This document shows, one piece after another, positions 16,607 to 25,329 of a stretch of DNA of 64,000 bases. A program made the translations under genes and the position numbers. Position 1 is the stretch's first letter; each line of letters begins with the position of its first letter. The notes beneath the pieces are model-generated. The model was not told where the DNA came from. It searched no databases and worked only from the letters and a program-made list of their open reading frames with translations. Source of the stretch: an uncultured Clostridia bacterium (lineage in GTDB: Bacteria; Bacillota; Clostridia; Christensenellales; Pumilibacteraceae); the NCBI GenBank assembly GCA_947175335.1, contig CAMWMF010000001.1, forward strand, positions 107,379 to 171,378, in the 5' to 3' direction.

Positions 16607-18892
16607 ATGAACATGAAAAAGAAATTTTTAATTTTCGCGTTGGCAGTTATAGCGTCGGTGTTGGCGGTCGCTCTTTGCGGATGCAAGTCCGAGCCTGCGG
16701 CGGACAACGGCGATTGCTACGTTATATGCGACGACGGCAACGGTCGCACCTATCGCTTTGACGACGGTAATGAACTGGTTGCCTTCTACCAATACAATCC
16801 CGACCTGACGCTGACATTTACGTTTACTTACTATTCCAAACAGACGAACGAAGTCAATAGGTCGTACGCATTGGATGAAGTGTCTTGTAACTTCCCCCAG
16901 GTAAGGAAATATGACTTTACAGTAAGGAACGGCGGGGTTGAAAACAAAGCCAGTCTGAAAGTAATAGTTTCTGCGCAGGCGGTTTCGGCGCAGCTTGCCG
17001 AGGGCAGAGCGCTTGTACGCCACGTGGCCGAGGACGCGGGCGAAACGTACTCATTTAAGCCGCAGATTACGGGCAATTACACGATTTCGTGCATGGTTGA
17101 CGAGGGTAGCCCTGACACGGTGGATTACATACTCACCGACATAAACGGCGTACCAGTCGATGGTAAATTGCAGCAGGGGTGGATTTACTACTTGCATGTT
17201 TGTGTGACGAAGAACAATATGTTTCTCGCCAACGTTACCGTATCTACCACCGTCACGTTCACTCCACCCGAAATTAAATTCGGCGATAACAACGTTAATT
17301 TAGAATATTATGGCAATATATTTGCCTTTACTCCCGAAGAACACGGAGTCTATTCCTTCACCGATGATACGGACTTCCTTGGCGGTGCTTACGAGATTTT
17401 AGACGGCGAAACGTATGAAAGAATTACCGATAGCCAATGGGAAAACGAAGCGGTGCTTTACGCCGGCAATCGCTATTATATCAACAGTCAGGTGGGATAT
17501 GAAACGCCGACAACTGCCGTTCTTACCGTTAAGCGCATAGATAGCGGAGCGACGGACAGACGGCTTTCGCCCGATACGGAAGCGGAACTTGAATGGTACG
17601 AGTTTTATACAATAAGCGTAGATAAACACGCAAACTATCATTTTGAACTGCAATCGGATACGTCGGCGGGCGCAATTACTTTTGATATTTACGACGTAGA
17701 CTTATCGTCGGTCAATCGGAGCTTTGACTTTGTAGAAAATTATGAGTTGGATACCGTGCTGGAAGCGGGCACTTATATAATAAGAACGACGGATGATTGC
17801 AAGCTTACTTACTCCTTTGCTCCCCAAACCATAGGCGAGGAAAAACTGTATGCGCGCGTAAAGGCGGGCGAATGGATTTCATTTAAACCGCCCGTATCCT
17901 GCGCATATACCTACGCAACCGATAACAGTAGCAACGTTACTATTACCGATACCGACGGCAACGCGGCGGACGGTGTGCTGAGCGCGAGCGCGGAATACTA
18001 TATTTGTTGCGACGCCGACGACTGGGTTACGTTAATCCCCACGACAGAAACAATCAAGATACACAACGCCGAAATTGAGGCGGTCGACGGCAAAGCCGTA
18101 TCGTTCAAGCCGATAGTTGGGGGTAAATACGCGATTTTCGGCGCGACGGAGATTAAAATTGTAGACGCGAGGCGCTTAACCGCCGTTGATATAACCGACG
18201 AAACTTACGGTTATTCGGTTTGGCTTAAAGAGGACACGGACTATATTGCCGTGGTTAAGGCGGGCACACTCACTTACGGGAACAGTGTTATTACCAAGTT
18301 CTATCCCGCGGCGATAGCCAACGATTTGACCACGCAGACGAAAGTCTATCAAGGCTCATACAGACGCATAGAGCTGCCCGTCGGCGGCGATGTTACGGTG
18401 GCAAAGCGTACGAACTACGGCGAAGTAAAAATGACGCTTACCGATGCGGATTTCCAAGAAATTGCAACCGCGGTAAATACCGTTTCCGCCAAAAATCTGC
18501 AGGCGGGCACTTATTACGTTAAATGTACTTTCAACTACGGCCCGCAGACGATAGGATATACCGAGTATCCCCACCTTGCGGGCGACGACGATACGGTTGC
18601 CGTTGAAGAGGGCGTTTCTTACACTACTAACGGTACTAAAATCTACCTCTACGCCGCCGCGGACTTTGCAGATGACGGTTATTTCACAGTCACGGTGTAT
18701 GCAAAACCGAGTTTAGCAATAGACTTGCTTACCGTATACAAAATGAACGTACAATCGAGTTCGACTATAACCTTTGTGGAAGTAAGCGGCACGAAAGATT
18801 ATCTTACCTTTAAATTCAAAATTACACCCGGTTGCGGAACCTATTATATCAAACCCGAATTTGCGGTTGAATTTGAAATCAACAGGTCATAA
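16607..18892 (+). CDS. Large surface lipoprotein with repeated beta domains
   Basis: A 761-aa secreted lipoprotein. The signal peptide MNMKKKFLIFALAVIA... ends in a lipobox LCGC (Cys at about 25), so the mature protein is anchored to the outer face of the membrane. The rest is rich in Asp, Thr and Tyr and appears to be repeated beta-sandwich units, each with a phrase like SFKPQITGNYTIS, AFTPEEHGVYSF, SFKPPVSCAYTYA or SFKPIVGGKYAIF. These resemble pre-peptidase C-terminal-like domains. No enzyme motif is seen. It may bind carbohydrate or protein at the surface. The tandem units suggest internal duplication. It is transcribed alone from a leaderless-type promoter. Confidence 0.75.
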   Translation: MNMKKKFLIFALAVIASVLAVALCGCKSEPAADNGDCYVICDDGNGRTYRFDDGNELVAFYQYNPDLTLTFTFTYYSKQTNEVNRSYALDEVSCNFPQVRKYDFTVRNGGVENKASLKVIVSAQAVSAQLAEGRALVRHVAEDAGETYSFKPQITGNYTISCMVDEGSPDTVDYILTDINGVPVDGKLQQGWIYYLHVCVTKNNMFLANVTVSTTVTFTPPEIKFGDNNVNLEYYGNIFAFTPEEHGVYSFTDDTDFLGGAYEILDGETYERITDSQWENEAVLYAGNRYYINSQVGYETPTTAVLTVKRIDSGATDRRLSPDTEAELEWYEFYTISVDKHANYHFELQSDTSAGAITFDIYDVDLSSVNRSFDFVENYELDTVLEAGTYIIRTTDDCKLTYSFAPQTIGEEKLYARVKAGEWISFKPPVSCAYTYATDNSSNVTITDTDGNAADGVLSASAEYYICCDADDWVTLIPTTETIKIHNAEIEAVDGKAVSFKPIVGGKYAIFGATEIKIVDARRLTAVDITDETYGYSVWLKEDTDYIAVVKAGTLTYGNSVITKFYPAAIANDLTTQTKVYQGSYRRIELPVGGDVTVAKRTNYGEVKMTLTDADFQEIATAVNTVSAKNLQAGTYYVKCTFNYGPQTIGYTEYPHLAGDDDTVAVEEGVSYTTNGTKIYLYAAADFADDGYFTVTVYAKPSLAIDLLTVYKMNVQSSSTITFVEVSGTKDYLTFKFKITPGCGTYYIKPEFAVEFEINRS

Positions 18893-19050
18893 CTGATGAT
18901 AATTTTTAATAGACTACAAAATCACCTGCGGCATTTCGGAAAAACCGTTTACAAAATAAAAAATGTTTTGTTTGCATTTCGACTTGCCTCACAGCAAACT
19001 CTCTTTGTGTTTTGTTGGTTTTAAAGTAAGTAATGTAATTAATAAAATGA

Positions 19051-19090
19051 CAAAAATAAATCCGAACAATAATGTTCGGATTTATTTTTG
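19051..19090. terminator. 18-bp perfect bidirectional terminator
   Basis: Perfect 18-bp stem with ATAA loop (69-72) and A/T-rich flanks on both sides, able to stop transcription in both directions. Confidence 0.85.
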
Positions 19091-19092
19091 TT

Positions 19093-19109
19093 TGGTGACC
19101 CCAACGGGA
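19093..19109 (-). repeat. Duplicate of the 3' end of tRNA-Glu
   Basis: TGGTGACCCCAACGGGA is identical to the 3' 17 bases (CCA, discriminator, acceptor and part of the T stem) of the intact tRNA-Glu gene 212 bases away. It directly follows its own terminator hairpin. It is either a decayed tandem tRNA copy or an attachment-site duplication. Confidence 0.75.
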
Positions 19110-19269
19110 ATACGCGCGGAACTCGCGCGTGGGCTTTGGCGCAAGCGCCAAGCGCCTAGCGAATTGCGCGGCGAAAAACCGCGTTGTATTTAATGTAGAA
19201 TTATTCTTTACTGTGCGATGTTTTTTGTTGTGCTTATCTTCGCCGTGCTACTTGTCACTCGAAGCCAAT

Positions 19270-19305
19270 AAAAATACCTATACGCAGTAGCGTATAGGTA
19301 TTTTT
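19270..19305. terminator. Terminator of tRNA-Glu
   Basis: AAAAATACCTATACG (19270-19284), six-base loop, CGTATAGGTATTTTT (19291-19305): perfect 15-bp stem directly at the tRNA 3' end on the minus strand. Confidence 0.85.
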
Positions 19306-19379
19306 GGTGACCCCAACGGGACTCGAACCCATGATTTCACCGTGAAAGGGTGATGTCTTAACCGCTTGACCATGGGGCC
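19305..19379 (-). tRNA. tRNA-Glu (anticodon TTC)
   Basis: Read on the minus strand: acceptor GGCCCCA pairs with TGGGGTC (one G-T), D-loop region GGTCAAGCGGTTAAGAC, anticodon arm CACCCTTTCACGGTG giving TTC, T arm GGGTTCGAGTCCC, discriminator A and an encoded CCA. A promoter lies upstream and a strong terminator immediately downstream, so it is transcribed alone. Confidence 0.95.
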
Positions 19380-19390
19380 ACAGTGCTGTT

Positions 19391-19419
19391 ATTCTATCAC
19401 GGTTTATATTTTTTGTCAA
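19391..19419 (-). promoter_or_regulatory. Promoter of tRNA-Glu
   Basis: Minus strand: TTGACA (19419-19414), 17-base spacer, TAGAAT (19396-19391), 11 bases before the mature 5' end. It overlaps the last codons of the adjacent lipoprotein gene. Confidence 0.8.
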
Positions 19420-21125
19420 GCGATTTTACTATGTTTGATAAAACCTACTTTTTGATATTCCGTTTCGGTCGTTTTGACGTCGATAATTACTATGTTCGAA
19501 TTTAAATCGGCGCGGCCTATCACATACGTTTCGGTGTCGTCCGTTGTGAGCGTGGGGAGTGGTTTGCCTTTCAGCCATAACGTAACCTCGTCGCTACTTA
19601 CCGTCATTTCGATCAACACTTCGCTTTCAGTCGTAAAGCGTAGCGTCGTTCCGTCATAACGCGCTTTGAGCTGGTCTAAGTTTTGCGGCATGCTAATCAC
19701 TGCATACGTTGCCCCGTCTAATCGCACTACAAGTATTGTGTCCGTCGGCGCGACATAACTTTCGCCGTCGTATGTAATACCGTTGCTCGTTACGGTTATC
19801 GGCTTTCCGCTCAACGCCCAATTATCGTTGATTGTCGACAGCTCTCCGCAGTCCGTTCCGTCGAGCATGACTTTCCCGTCGACAATTTCAATTACATGTG
19901 CGGACGAAATATATACGCCAGAAATGTCCGGTAAAATGACCATTGAGCACTCCGTCACCCGCGGCAAATATTCATCAGAAATTACCAGTACCGAAACGGT
20001 GTGTTTTCCCACTTCGGTAAAAGATGTTTGCTCGGAAAGGAGCTTGACCGATTGGTGGAGGTTAAAGCCGTGCGGTTTGCCGTCATACGTAACGTATGTG
20101 CAATCGAATGTTATCGGGTTGACTTCACGATTGGACAACGTAACCGTAATGTCGGTTATATCGTAATTGCGTTTAAATCTTTGCTCGAAGTGCAAATCGA
20201 TATAGTCAATCGCCGTGCCGCTTTCGCAGTAGTTGTAGTTCGGCACCGAAAGGAGAGTAGTCTCATCGAGCTTTATAACCGCGGCGCCGTCGATAAACGA
20301 AATATCCAGCTTTCCAGACGATTCTGCGCAAAAGTAAACGGTACTTTCCGCAACTGTCAGTTTATACACGTAATCGGAATCGGATAGCTTTGTAAACGTC
20401 AATTCCTTATAAGTCAGCACGTCGTTGGCAATCGAAAAAGGCTCGTCGCCGATTAAACCGGAGTTGCCGTCGACGTCGACTGTGGCGGTATTCGGGAAGA
20501 GGTCAACGACTCCGTAAGCGCTGTTGAAGTACATGCCGAATATGGTGGGAAATATCGTTAGAGTGCATGACGAATTATAGTAGCCGTAGTTGCGCTCCAC
20601 GCGGTAGTAAACTGTGTATTTGCCCACACTGATTAATGACGGCGGCTCCGATGAAAAGGTCAATCCGTCGGTGGAGTAGGTTACCGTATCGTCAGGCAGT
20701 AAGCCGTTTATGGTTACGGAGTGTGGCAGTCCGTCATAGCCGACGGAAACGTCTTCGGCAGAGATATCCGACAATATGCACGGCGAAATGGTTACGATTG
20801 TGGAAGATGCAAGCTCTTTATAGCCCGAGCGGTTGACTTTGAAATATACGGTGTATAGGTCGGGGAGTACGAATGTCGGGCGAACCGAGGAATAATTTAC
20901 GCCGTCTATCGAGTACAAAACCGTATCGGTAGCCAGCGTATTCATTACGGTAATCGAGTGCGGTCTGCCGTCGTATACGACGGATACGTCGGAAGCGTAG
21001 ACGCCGCTAATCGTTTGTTCGGACGGTTTGTTATCGGAGCAAGCGCAAAAAGCAATCAACGCAAAAACCATGCCGAGAATGATGAACAAGCGTCGGATCC
21101 GGCTTGTAGTTATCTTATGTTTCAT
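19416..21125 (-). CDS. Surface lipoprotein with MBG-like repeats
   Basis: A 569-aa secreted lipoprotein. The signal peptide MKHKITTSRIRRLFIILGMV... ends at lipobox FCAC. The ectodomain has at least three units with the phrase YDGxPHSxT followed 30-40 residues later by GxYTVYxxV (VVYDGRPHSITV, VGYDGLPHSVTI, VTYDGKPHGFNL). This is the style of MBG/YDG immunoglobulin-like domains of Firmicutes surface proteins. The C-terminal part (about 390-569) is a further beta-rich region. Function is probably adhesion or a structural role; no catalytic motif is seen. It has its own leaderless-type promoter. Confidence 0.75.
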   Translation of the reverse strand: MKHKITTSRIRRLFIILGMVFALIAFCACSDNKPSEQTISGVYASDVSVVYDGRPHSITVMNTLATDTVLYSIDGVNYSSVRPTFVLPDLYTVYFKVNRSGYKELASSTIVTISPCILSDISAEDVSVGYDGLPHSVTINGLLPDDTVTYSTDGLTFSSEPPSLISVGKYTVYYRVERNYGYYNSSCTLTIFPTIFGMYFNSAYGVVDLFPNTATVDVDGNSGLIGDEPFSIANDVLTYKELTFTKLSDSDYVYKLTVAESTVYFCAESSGKLDISFIDGAAVIKLDETTLLSVPNYNYCESGTAIDYIDLHFEQRFKRNYDITDITVTLSNREVNPITFDCTYVTYDGKPHGFNLHQSVKLLSEQTSFTEVGKHTVSVLVISDEYLPRVTECSMVILPDISGVYISSAHVIEIVDGKVMLDGTDCGELSTINDNWALSGKPITVTSNGITYDGESYVAPTDTILVVRLDGATYAVISMPQNLDQLKARYDGTTLRFTTESEVLIEMTVSSDEVTLWLKGKPLPTLTTDDTETYVIGRADLNSNIVIIDVKTTETEYQKVGFIKHSKIA

Positions 21126-21131
21126 ATTTTT

Positions 21132-21160
21132 ATTTTACCGCACGTTGTTTTTGCCGTCAA
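21132..21160 (-). promoter_or_regulatory. Leaderless-type promoter of the minus-strand lipoprotein
   Basis: Minus strand: TTGACG (21160-21155), 17-base spacer, TAAAAT (21137-21132), six bases, then ATG at 21125. No Shine-Dalgarno. Confidence 0.7.
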
Positions 21161-21276
21161 GACGTTTTGTAGAATTTTGTGGAATTTTTTTGTTTTGGTT
21201 TTGCAATGCGTTAAAATCGTAAATGTATGTATGTTACGGAGGGTGTGTTATTTTTTGAATAAGTAACGGAAAACGC

Positions 21277-21305
21277 TTGACAATGGGGACGGGCTGTGGT
21301 AGAAT
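21277..21305 (+). promoter_or_regulatory. Promoter of the rpmG-secE-nusG operon
   Basis: TTGACA (21277-21282), 17-base spacer, TAGAAT (21300-21305). A CACCG...CGGTG hairpin (21316-21328) follows in the short leader before the rpmG ribosome site. Confidence 0.8.
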
Positions 21306-21358
21306 TTAGTAAAGCACCGTTTTGCGGTGTTTTATTTAGCGACTTTTCGGAGGAAAGT

Positions 21359-21517
21359 ATGGAACCCAGGAACATACGCATAACGCTTGAATGCACAGAA
21401 TGCAAGCAGCGCAACTACGATACCACGAAAAACAAAAAGAACGATCCCGACAGGATCGAGCTTAAAAAGTATTGCCGTTTTTGCAAAAAGCGCACCGTTC
21501 ATAAGGAAACCAAATAA
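21359..21517 (+). CDS. rpmG: Large ribosomal subunit protein bL33
   Basis: A 52-aa protein with the bL33 zinc ribbon: CTEC near residue 12 and CRFC near residue 42, so this is the zinc-binding form. The start is the ATG at 21359 behind CGGAGGAAAG; an upstream in-frame ATG lacks a ribosome site. The stop overlaps the secE start by one base (TAATG). The rpmG-secE-nusG order is standard in Bacillota. Confidence 0.95.
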   Translation: MEPRNIRITLECTECKQRNYDTTKNKKNDPDRIELKKYCRFCKKRTVHKETK

Positions 21518-21834
21518 TGGCGGACGAAATCAAGGAAAAATCCGCCCAAAAAGGGAAGGATAAAAACAAAGCCAAAAAGAAAAAGGAGCCCGGCAAGGTT
21601 CGCCGTTGGTTTAAGGATTTCTTTTCCGAGCTTAAAAAGGTCACGTGGCCTACGTTCGGCAAAGTGCTTAAACAGACAGGCACCGTGCTTTTGGTTACCG
21701 TATGCTTTTTGCTTGTAGTTTTGGCGTTCGACTCGCTTTTGGGTTATTTGTACAACCTGCTGCTCGGCGGACTTAGTGTGGACGGCGTAATGTCGCTTAG
21801 CACGCTTATGGGCGGCGGAGGAGGGTTGCTATGA
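21517..21834 (+). CDS. secE: Preprotein translocase subunit SecE
   Basis: A 105-aa SecE: a basic, Lys-rich N-terminus, the amphipathic hallmark helix FFSELKKVTWPTFGKVL at about 35-51, then one membrane helix (about 54-78). It clamps SecY in the translocase. The C-terminal tail (~25 residues, Gly-rich) is longer than in B. subtilis SecE. Its end overlaps nusG by four bases (ATGA). Confidence 0.95.
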   Translation: MADEIKEKSAQKGKDKNKAKKKKEPGKVRRWFKDFFSELKKVTWPTFGKVLKQTGTVLLVTVCFLLVVLAFDSLLGYLYNLLLGGLSVDGVMSLSTLMGGGGGLL

Positions 21835-22367
21835 CAGAGCAAGAACTCCCCGAAGCGCAGTGGTTTATTCTGCATACTTATTCCGGCTACGAAAATCTTG
21901 TTAAGGTCAACCTTGAAACGGCGTTCCAAAAGAACAACATCGAGGACAGGCTGATAGATATTCGTATCCCGATGGAAGATATTGTCGAGGAGAAGAACGG
22001 CAAGCGCAAGGTTGTGCACCGCAGAATGTTCCCCTCGTACGTACTGGTCAAAATGATTTACACCCGCGATATGTGGCACCTTATAACGGGCACGCGCGGC
22101 GTTACCGGCTTTGTCGGTCCGCAGGGCAAGCCCACACCGCTTACGGAGGACGAAATCCGCCGTATGCAGCTTGAAAAGGTGACGGTGCGGACGGACTTTG
22201 CGGTAGGCGATTCCATTCGCGTCGTAAACGGACCGCTCACCGACATGACGGGCGAGATAAAGAGCATCAACACCGCCACCGGCAAGTGCATGGTAGACAT
22301 AAACATCTTCGGACGGCTTACGCCTGCGGAGTTGGATACCTACCAGCTTGAAAAGGTAGACCTTTAA
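21831..22367 (+). CDS. nusG: Transcription termination/antitermination protein NusG
   Basis: A 178-aa NusG: NGN domain beginning QWFILHTYSGYENLVKVNL, internal FPSYVLVKM and RGVTGFVGP, then a C-terminal KOW domain (FAVGDSIRVVNGPLTDMTGEI). It binds the RNA polymerase clamp and couples to Rho or the ribosome. The start overlaps secE and has a strong GGAGG site. The protein has standard length and motifs. Confidence 0.97.
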   Translation: MTEQELPEAQWFILHTYSGYENLVKVNLETAFQKNNIEDRLIDIRIPMEDIVEEKNGKRKVVHRRMFPSYVLVKMIYTRDMWHLITGTRGVTGFVGPQGKPTPLTEDEIRRMQLEKVTVRTDFAVGDSIRVVNGPLTDMTGEIKSINTATGKCMVDINIFGRLTPAELDTYQLEKVDL

Positions 22368-22542
22368 TAATTCGGAATTCGGAATTATGAATTCGGAATT
22401 AAGATGAGGGCGGCGAAGCCGCAGTCCGAAACTATTCACTTTTCACTATTATCTATTATTTAATCTTGTTACTATTCCGGGAGAGGATATAAAACCTCGT
22501 TAGAACCGCGATTGTAAATAAATTTTACAAGGAGAAACTTTT
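22368..22542. repeat. nusG-rplK gap: C repeat, D repeat and rplK leader
   Basis: A C-family array (AATTCGGAATTCGGAATT, ATGAATTCGGAATT) at 22368-22401 is followed by a D-type unit (ACTATTCACTTTTCACTATT) at 22430-22450, the reverse complement of the repeat at 53517-53551. The last ~70 bases, containing CCGGGAGAGGAT and CCTCGTTAGAACC, form the leader before the rplK ribosome site and may be the L1 autoregulation site. Confidence 0.6.
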
Positions 22543-22968
22543 ATGGCAAAGAAACTGAATGCTGTTGTTAAACTTCAGCTTCCCGCCGGCAAAGCCACCC
22601 CGGGACCGCCTGTCGGTTCCAGCTTAGGCCCGCACGGCATCAACATCGCAGGCTTCGTTAAGGAGTTCAACGAGCGCACGAAGGATCAAGTGGGACTTAT
22701 CATCCCCGCGGTGCTTAACATCTATTCCGACCGTTCGTTCACGTTCGTGCTCAAAAGCCCGCCCGCCGCTGTTCTTATCAAGAAGGCGTGCGGCATTGAG
22801 AGCGCTTCGGCAAAGCCCAACCGCGACAAGGTTGCCAAAATAACCAAGGCGCAGATTGAGGAAATTGCCAAGATGAAGATGGCCGACCTTAACGCAGGAT
22901 CGCTCGAAACCGCTATGTCCATGGTTGCGGGCACGGCGCGTTCTATGGGAGTTGTGGTGGAGGACTAG
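22543..22968 (+). CDS. rplK: Large ribosomal subunit protein uL11
   Basis: A 141-aa uL11 with full N- and C-terminal domains: [20 protein letters not shown] near 10-29, GPHGINI, and the C-terminal [12 protein letters not shown]. It binds the GTPase-associated centre of 23S rRNA with the L10/L12 stalk. An AAGGAG site lies upstream. rplA begins 2 bases after the stop. Confidence 0.97.
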   Translation: MAKKLNAVVKLQLPAGKATPGPPVGSSLGPHGINIAGFVKEFNERTKDQVGLIIPAVLNIYSDRSFTFVLKSPPAAVLIKKACGIESASAKPNRDKVAKITKAQIEEIAKMKMADLNAGSLETAMSMVAGTARSMGVVVED

Positions 22969-22969
22969 T

Positions 22970-23656
22970 ATGAAACACGGAAAGAGATATACTGCCGCCG
23001 CGGCACTTGTAGACAGCAGCAAAATTTACGACACCACCGAGGCGTTTGCCAAGATCCAAGAGATCGCCACCGCCAAGTTTGACGAAACGATTGAAGCGCA
23101 TATCAAGCTCGGCGTTGATCCCCGTCAGGCCGACCAACAGGTGCGTGGCACCGTCGTTCTTCCCAACGGCACGGGCAAAAGCGTACGCGTACTCGTTATC
23201 GCCAAGGGCGAAAAAGCGGACATCGCCGAAAAGGCGGGCGCGGATATCGTCGGCGCGGAAGAAATCATCGCCAAAATCCAGAACGAGAACTACCTTGACT
23301 TTGATGTAATCATCACTTCGCCCGACATGATGGGTCAGCTCGGTAGGGTTGCCCGTATCCTCGGTCCCAAAGGCTTGATGCCCAGCCCCAAAGCAGGCAC
23401 AATCACGCAGGACATTGCCAAGGCGATTGCCGAAACCAAAGCAGGTAAGGTTGAATACCGCGTGGACAAGACGGCTATCGTACACTGCATTATCGGCAAA
23501 AAGAGCTTCGGCGCGGACAAGCTTAAAGAGAACTTCGATACGCTTATGGACGCTATCATCAAAGCTAAGCCCGCAGCTGCAAAAGGCACTTACCTTAAGA
23601 GCGTATACGTCACACCCGCTATGGGTCCGGGCGTTCGCGTAAACGTAAGGGCATAA
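22970..23656 (+). CDS. rplA: Large ribosomal subunit protein uL1
   Basis: A 228-aa uL1. I use the ATG at 22970 ([13 protein letters not shown]), with GGTGGAGGA overlapping the rplK stop, rather than the earlier in-frame start inside rplK. Family signatures are [36 protein letters not shown] and VRVNVRA. uL1 forms the mobile L1 stalk and often represses its own operon by binding a leader mRNA mimic. Confidence 0.96.
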   Translation: MKHGKRYTAAAALVDSSKIYDTTEAFAKIQEIATAKFDETIEAHIKLGVDPRQADQQVRGTVVLPNGTGKSVRVLVIAKGEKADIAEKAGADIVGAEEIIAKIQNENYLDFDVIITSPDMMGQLGRVARILGPKGLMPSPKAGTITQDIAKAIAETKAGKVEYRVDKTAIVHCIIGKKSFGADKLKENFDTLMDAIIKAKPAAAKGTYLKSVYVTPAMGPGVRVNVRA

Positions 23657-24043
23657 CAATAAAGTCGCTGTTGCGACAAAGTACTCAAACAGTTTAAAAT
23701 AGCGAGATGAAACTCGCGCCCAAGACACAAGCGGAAACTTAAACGGCTGTAAAGCCGACTTGTCGAGGCACTCAAACGATTTGACGGATTTTTTACGTTG
23801 GATTTTTTGCGACGCTTTGACATGTTAAAGCGTCGCTTTTGTTAATGGGAATGTCCAAACGAATTGAAAAATCTTTCGGCGTCTTTCGGGCAAAAAGCCG
23901 CCGACGGCAATAAAGCCTAAAATTCGCGCCCGTAGCGCTGCTACGAACTTGAATTTTCGTCGACTTTTATCGCCGAAATCCGCTCGAAATATTATAATCA
24001 ATTCTTATTGTCCATTCCCTTCAAATCTTCAAGGAGGTTTAAA
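23657..24043 (+). promoter_or_regulatory. L10 leader region before rplJ
   Basis: The 387-base gap between rplA and rplJ contains an L10-leader-like core at about 23730-23775: AAGACACAAG paired through a GGCTGTAAAGCC hairpin with CTTGTCGAGG, the pattern recognised by L10(L12)4 in Bacillota. A strong terminator follows (23809-23840), so attenuation is likely. About 200 further bases then lead to rplJ and contain a TATAAT near 23993-23998, possibly an internal promoter that bypasses the attenuator. Confidence 0.75.
23809..23840 (+). terminator. Attenuator terminator in the L10 leader
   Basis: GCGACGCTTT (23809-23818), eight-base loop, AAAGCGTCGC (23827-23836), TTTT. A perfect 10-bp stem. Confidence 0.85.
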
Positions 24044-24535
24044 ATGTCGGCACACAATATCGATCAACGCAAAGCTTACGTTGCAGAGGTAGTTGAAAAA
24101 ATCAACAATTCCTCGTCCGTGGTTTTGGTCGATTACCGTGGTATTAACGTTGCTCAGGACACCGCTATGCGTAAGGCATTGCGCGAGGCGGGCGTCGTGT
24201 ATCACGTAATCAAAAACAGCGCGCTTTCCCGCGCGTTTGAACAGACGGGCAACAACGGCTTCGACGAATACTTTAACGGCCCCACAGCCGCAGCGTTCGG
24301 TCCGAAGGACGATCCCGTAGCACCTTGCCGTATCCTTGCCGATTACGCAGGCAAAACGCCCATGACAATCAAGTGCGGCGTTGTGGAAGGCAAAAAGTTC
24401 GACGAGAACGGCATAAAATCGCTCGCCAGCATACCCGAAAAACCCGTGCTTTTGGCACAGTTGCTTGGCTTGCTTACCAGCCCGATGCGTTCGTTGGCTA
24501 TTGCTATCAGCGAAGTTGCAAAGCAAAAAGCCTAA
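24044..24535 (+). CDS. rplJ: Large ribosomal subunit protein uL10
   Basis: A 163-aa uL10. The start at 24044 follows AAGGAGG. Landmarks: SSSVVLVDYRGINVAQDT at 23-40, VIKNSALSRAF, GPTAAAFGPKDDPVAP, and a C-terminal helix ending the L12-docking region. uL10 is the base of the L7/L12 stalk and the likely repressor of its own leader. rplL follows after 177 bases containing a C repeat. Confidence 0.96.
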   Translation: MSAHNIDQRKAYVAEVVEKINNSSSVVLVDYRGINVAQDTAMRKALREAGVVYHVIKNSALSRAFEQTGNNGFDEYFNGPTAAAFGPKDDPVAPCRILADYAGKTPMTIKCGVVEGKKFDENGIKSLASIPEKPVLLAQLLGLLTSPMRSLAIAISEVAKQKA

Positions 24536-24589
24536 GCGCGTATATGCGTCGTCTGATACGCGCCTACGCACTTTGGAAACAACAATTAT

Positions 24590-24629
24590 CAACCAATTCC
24601 GAATTCCGAATTCATAATTCCGAATTCAA
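24590..24629. repeat. C-family GAATTC repeat between rplJ and rplL
   Basis: CAATTCCGAATTCCGAATTC then ATAATTCCGAATTC: tandem palindromic units, here in reverse orientation. Insertion inside a ribosomal-protein operon without a promoter change suggests transcriptional read-through of the element. Confidence 0.7.
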
Positions 24630-24712
24630 CGAGTGGCGTCGTAAACGCCGAAACAATAGGGCAAAACGATAGAAGCCCGCAAAAAAAATTTTTAAGGAGA
24701 AAAAATTCTATC

Positions 24713-25084
24713 ATGGCAGATTTGGATAAGATGATCGAAGAGATCGAAAAAATGACCGTTCTCGAGCTTAACGACCTTGTTAAGAAAATCGAGGAGAAGT
24801 TTGGCGTATCGGCAGCGGCTATGGCTGTTGCAGCTCCTGCGGCAGGCGCCGCGGCTCCCGCAGCGGAAGAGCAGACCGAGTTCACCGTTGTGCTTAAAGA
24901 AGTCGGACCCAACAAGATCCCCGTTATCAAGGTTGTTCGTGAGCTTACCTCGCTCGGCCTTGGCGAAGCAAAAGCGCTTGTCGACAACGCTCCCTCCACC
25001 GTTAAAGAGAACGTTGGCAAAGCCGAAGCGGAAGAAATCAAAAAGAAGTTCGCAGACGTCGGCGCTACCGTCGAACTCAAATAA
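24713..25084 (+). CDS. rplL: Large ribosomal subunit protein bL12
   Basis: A 123-aa bL12: N-terminal dimerisation region ([20 protein letters not shown]), an Ala/Pro-rich hinge ([18 protein letters not shown]) and the conserved factor-binding C-terminal domain ([33 protein letters not shown]). It recruits translation factors. A strong AAGGAG site and a downstream terminator are present. The coding is highly biased, consistent with strong expression. Confidence 0.97.
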   Translation: MADLDKMIEEIEKMTVLELNDLVKKIEEKFGVSAAAMAVAAPAAGAAAPAAEEQTEFTVVLKEVGPNKIPVIKVVRELTSLGLGEAKALVDNAPSTVKENVGKAEAEEIKKKFADVGATVELK

Positions 25085-25098
25085 TCGAGTTTATAATA

Positions 25099-25132
25099 AA
25101 AACACTCGCACGTATCCGTGCGGGTGTTTTTT
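25099..25132 (+). terminator. Terminator of the rplJ-rplL unit
   Basis: AACACTCGCACG (25101-25112), TATC loop, CGTGCGGGTGTT (25117-25128), T run. One G-T pair in a 12-bp stem. Confidence 0.9.
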
Positions 25133-25180
25133 GTTGGAATTAGTAATAATGACGAAAGGCGGTAACGGCAGGACATGTAT

Positions 25181-25316
25181 GCGGCGGGTCGCCTAGACCC
25201 CTCCGCTGCGGTCGGGGTGATGGGTGGTGTAGACTGTACTGAAAGGTATAGCTCTTACTCCCATCATTTCGACCGAAGCGCGATAGCGCGTAGTGGAGAA
25301 ATCTAGGCGAAGCCGC
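25181..25316. repeat. A-family palindromic element, copy 1 (136 bp)
   Basis: Ends GCGGCGGGTCGCCTAGA and TCTAGGCGAAGCCGC are imperfect inverted repeats. Inner arms CTCCGCTGCGGTCGG and ATTTCGACCGAAGCG also pair. The centre (about 25230-25265) is shared only with copy 2 on the other side of the GIY-YIG gene. Confidence 0.85.
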
Positions 25317-25329
25317 ATAATTAATACTT

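Larger units (their letters stand above)
18893..19304. other. Intergenic region with terminators and a tRNA fragment
   Basis: Between the lipoprotein and tRNA-Glu. It holds a long bidirectional terminator (19051-19090), a 17-base copy of the tRNA 3' end (19093-19109), GC-rich short hairpins (CGCGCGGAACTCGCGCG near 19114-19130; GGCGCAAGCGCC near 19138) and the tRNA terminator. No gene is supported. Confidence 0.6.
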
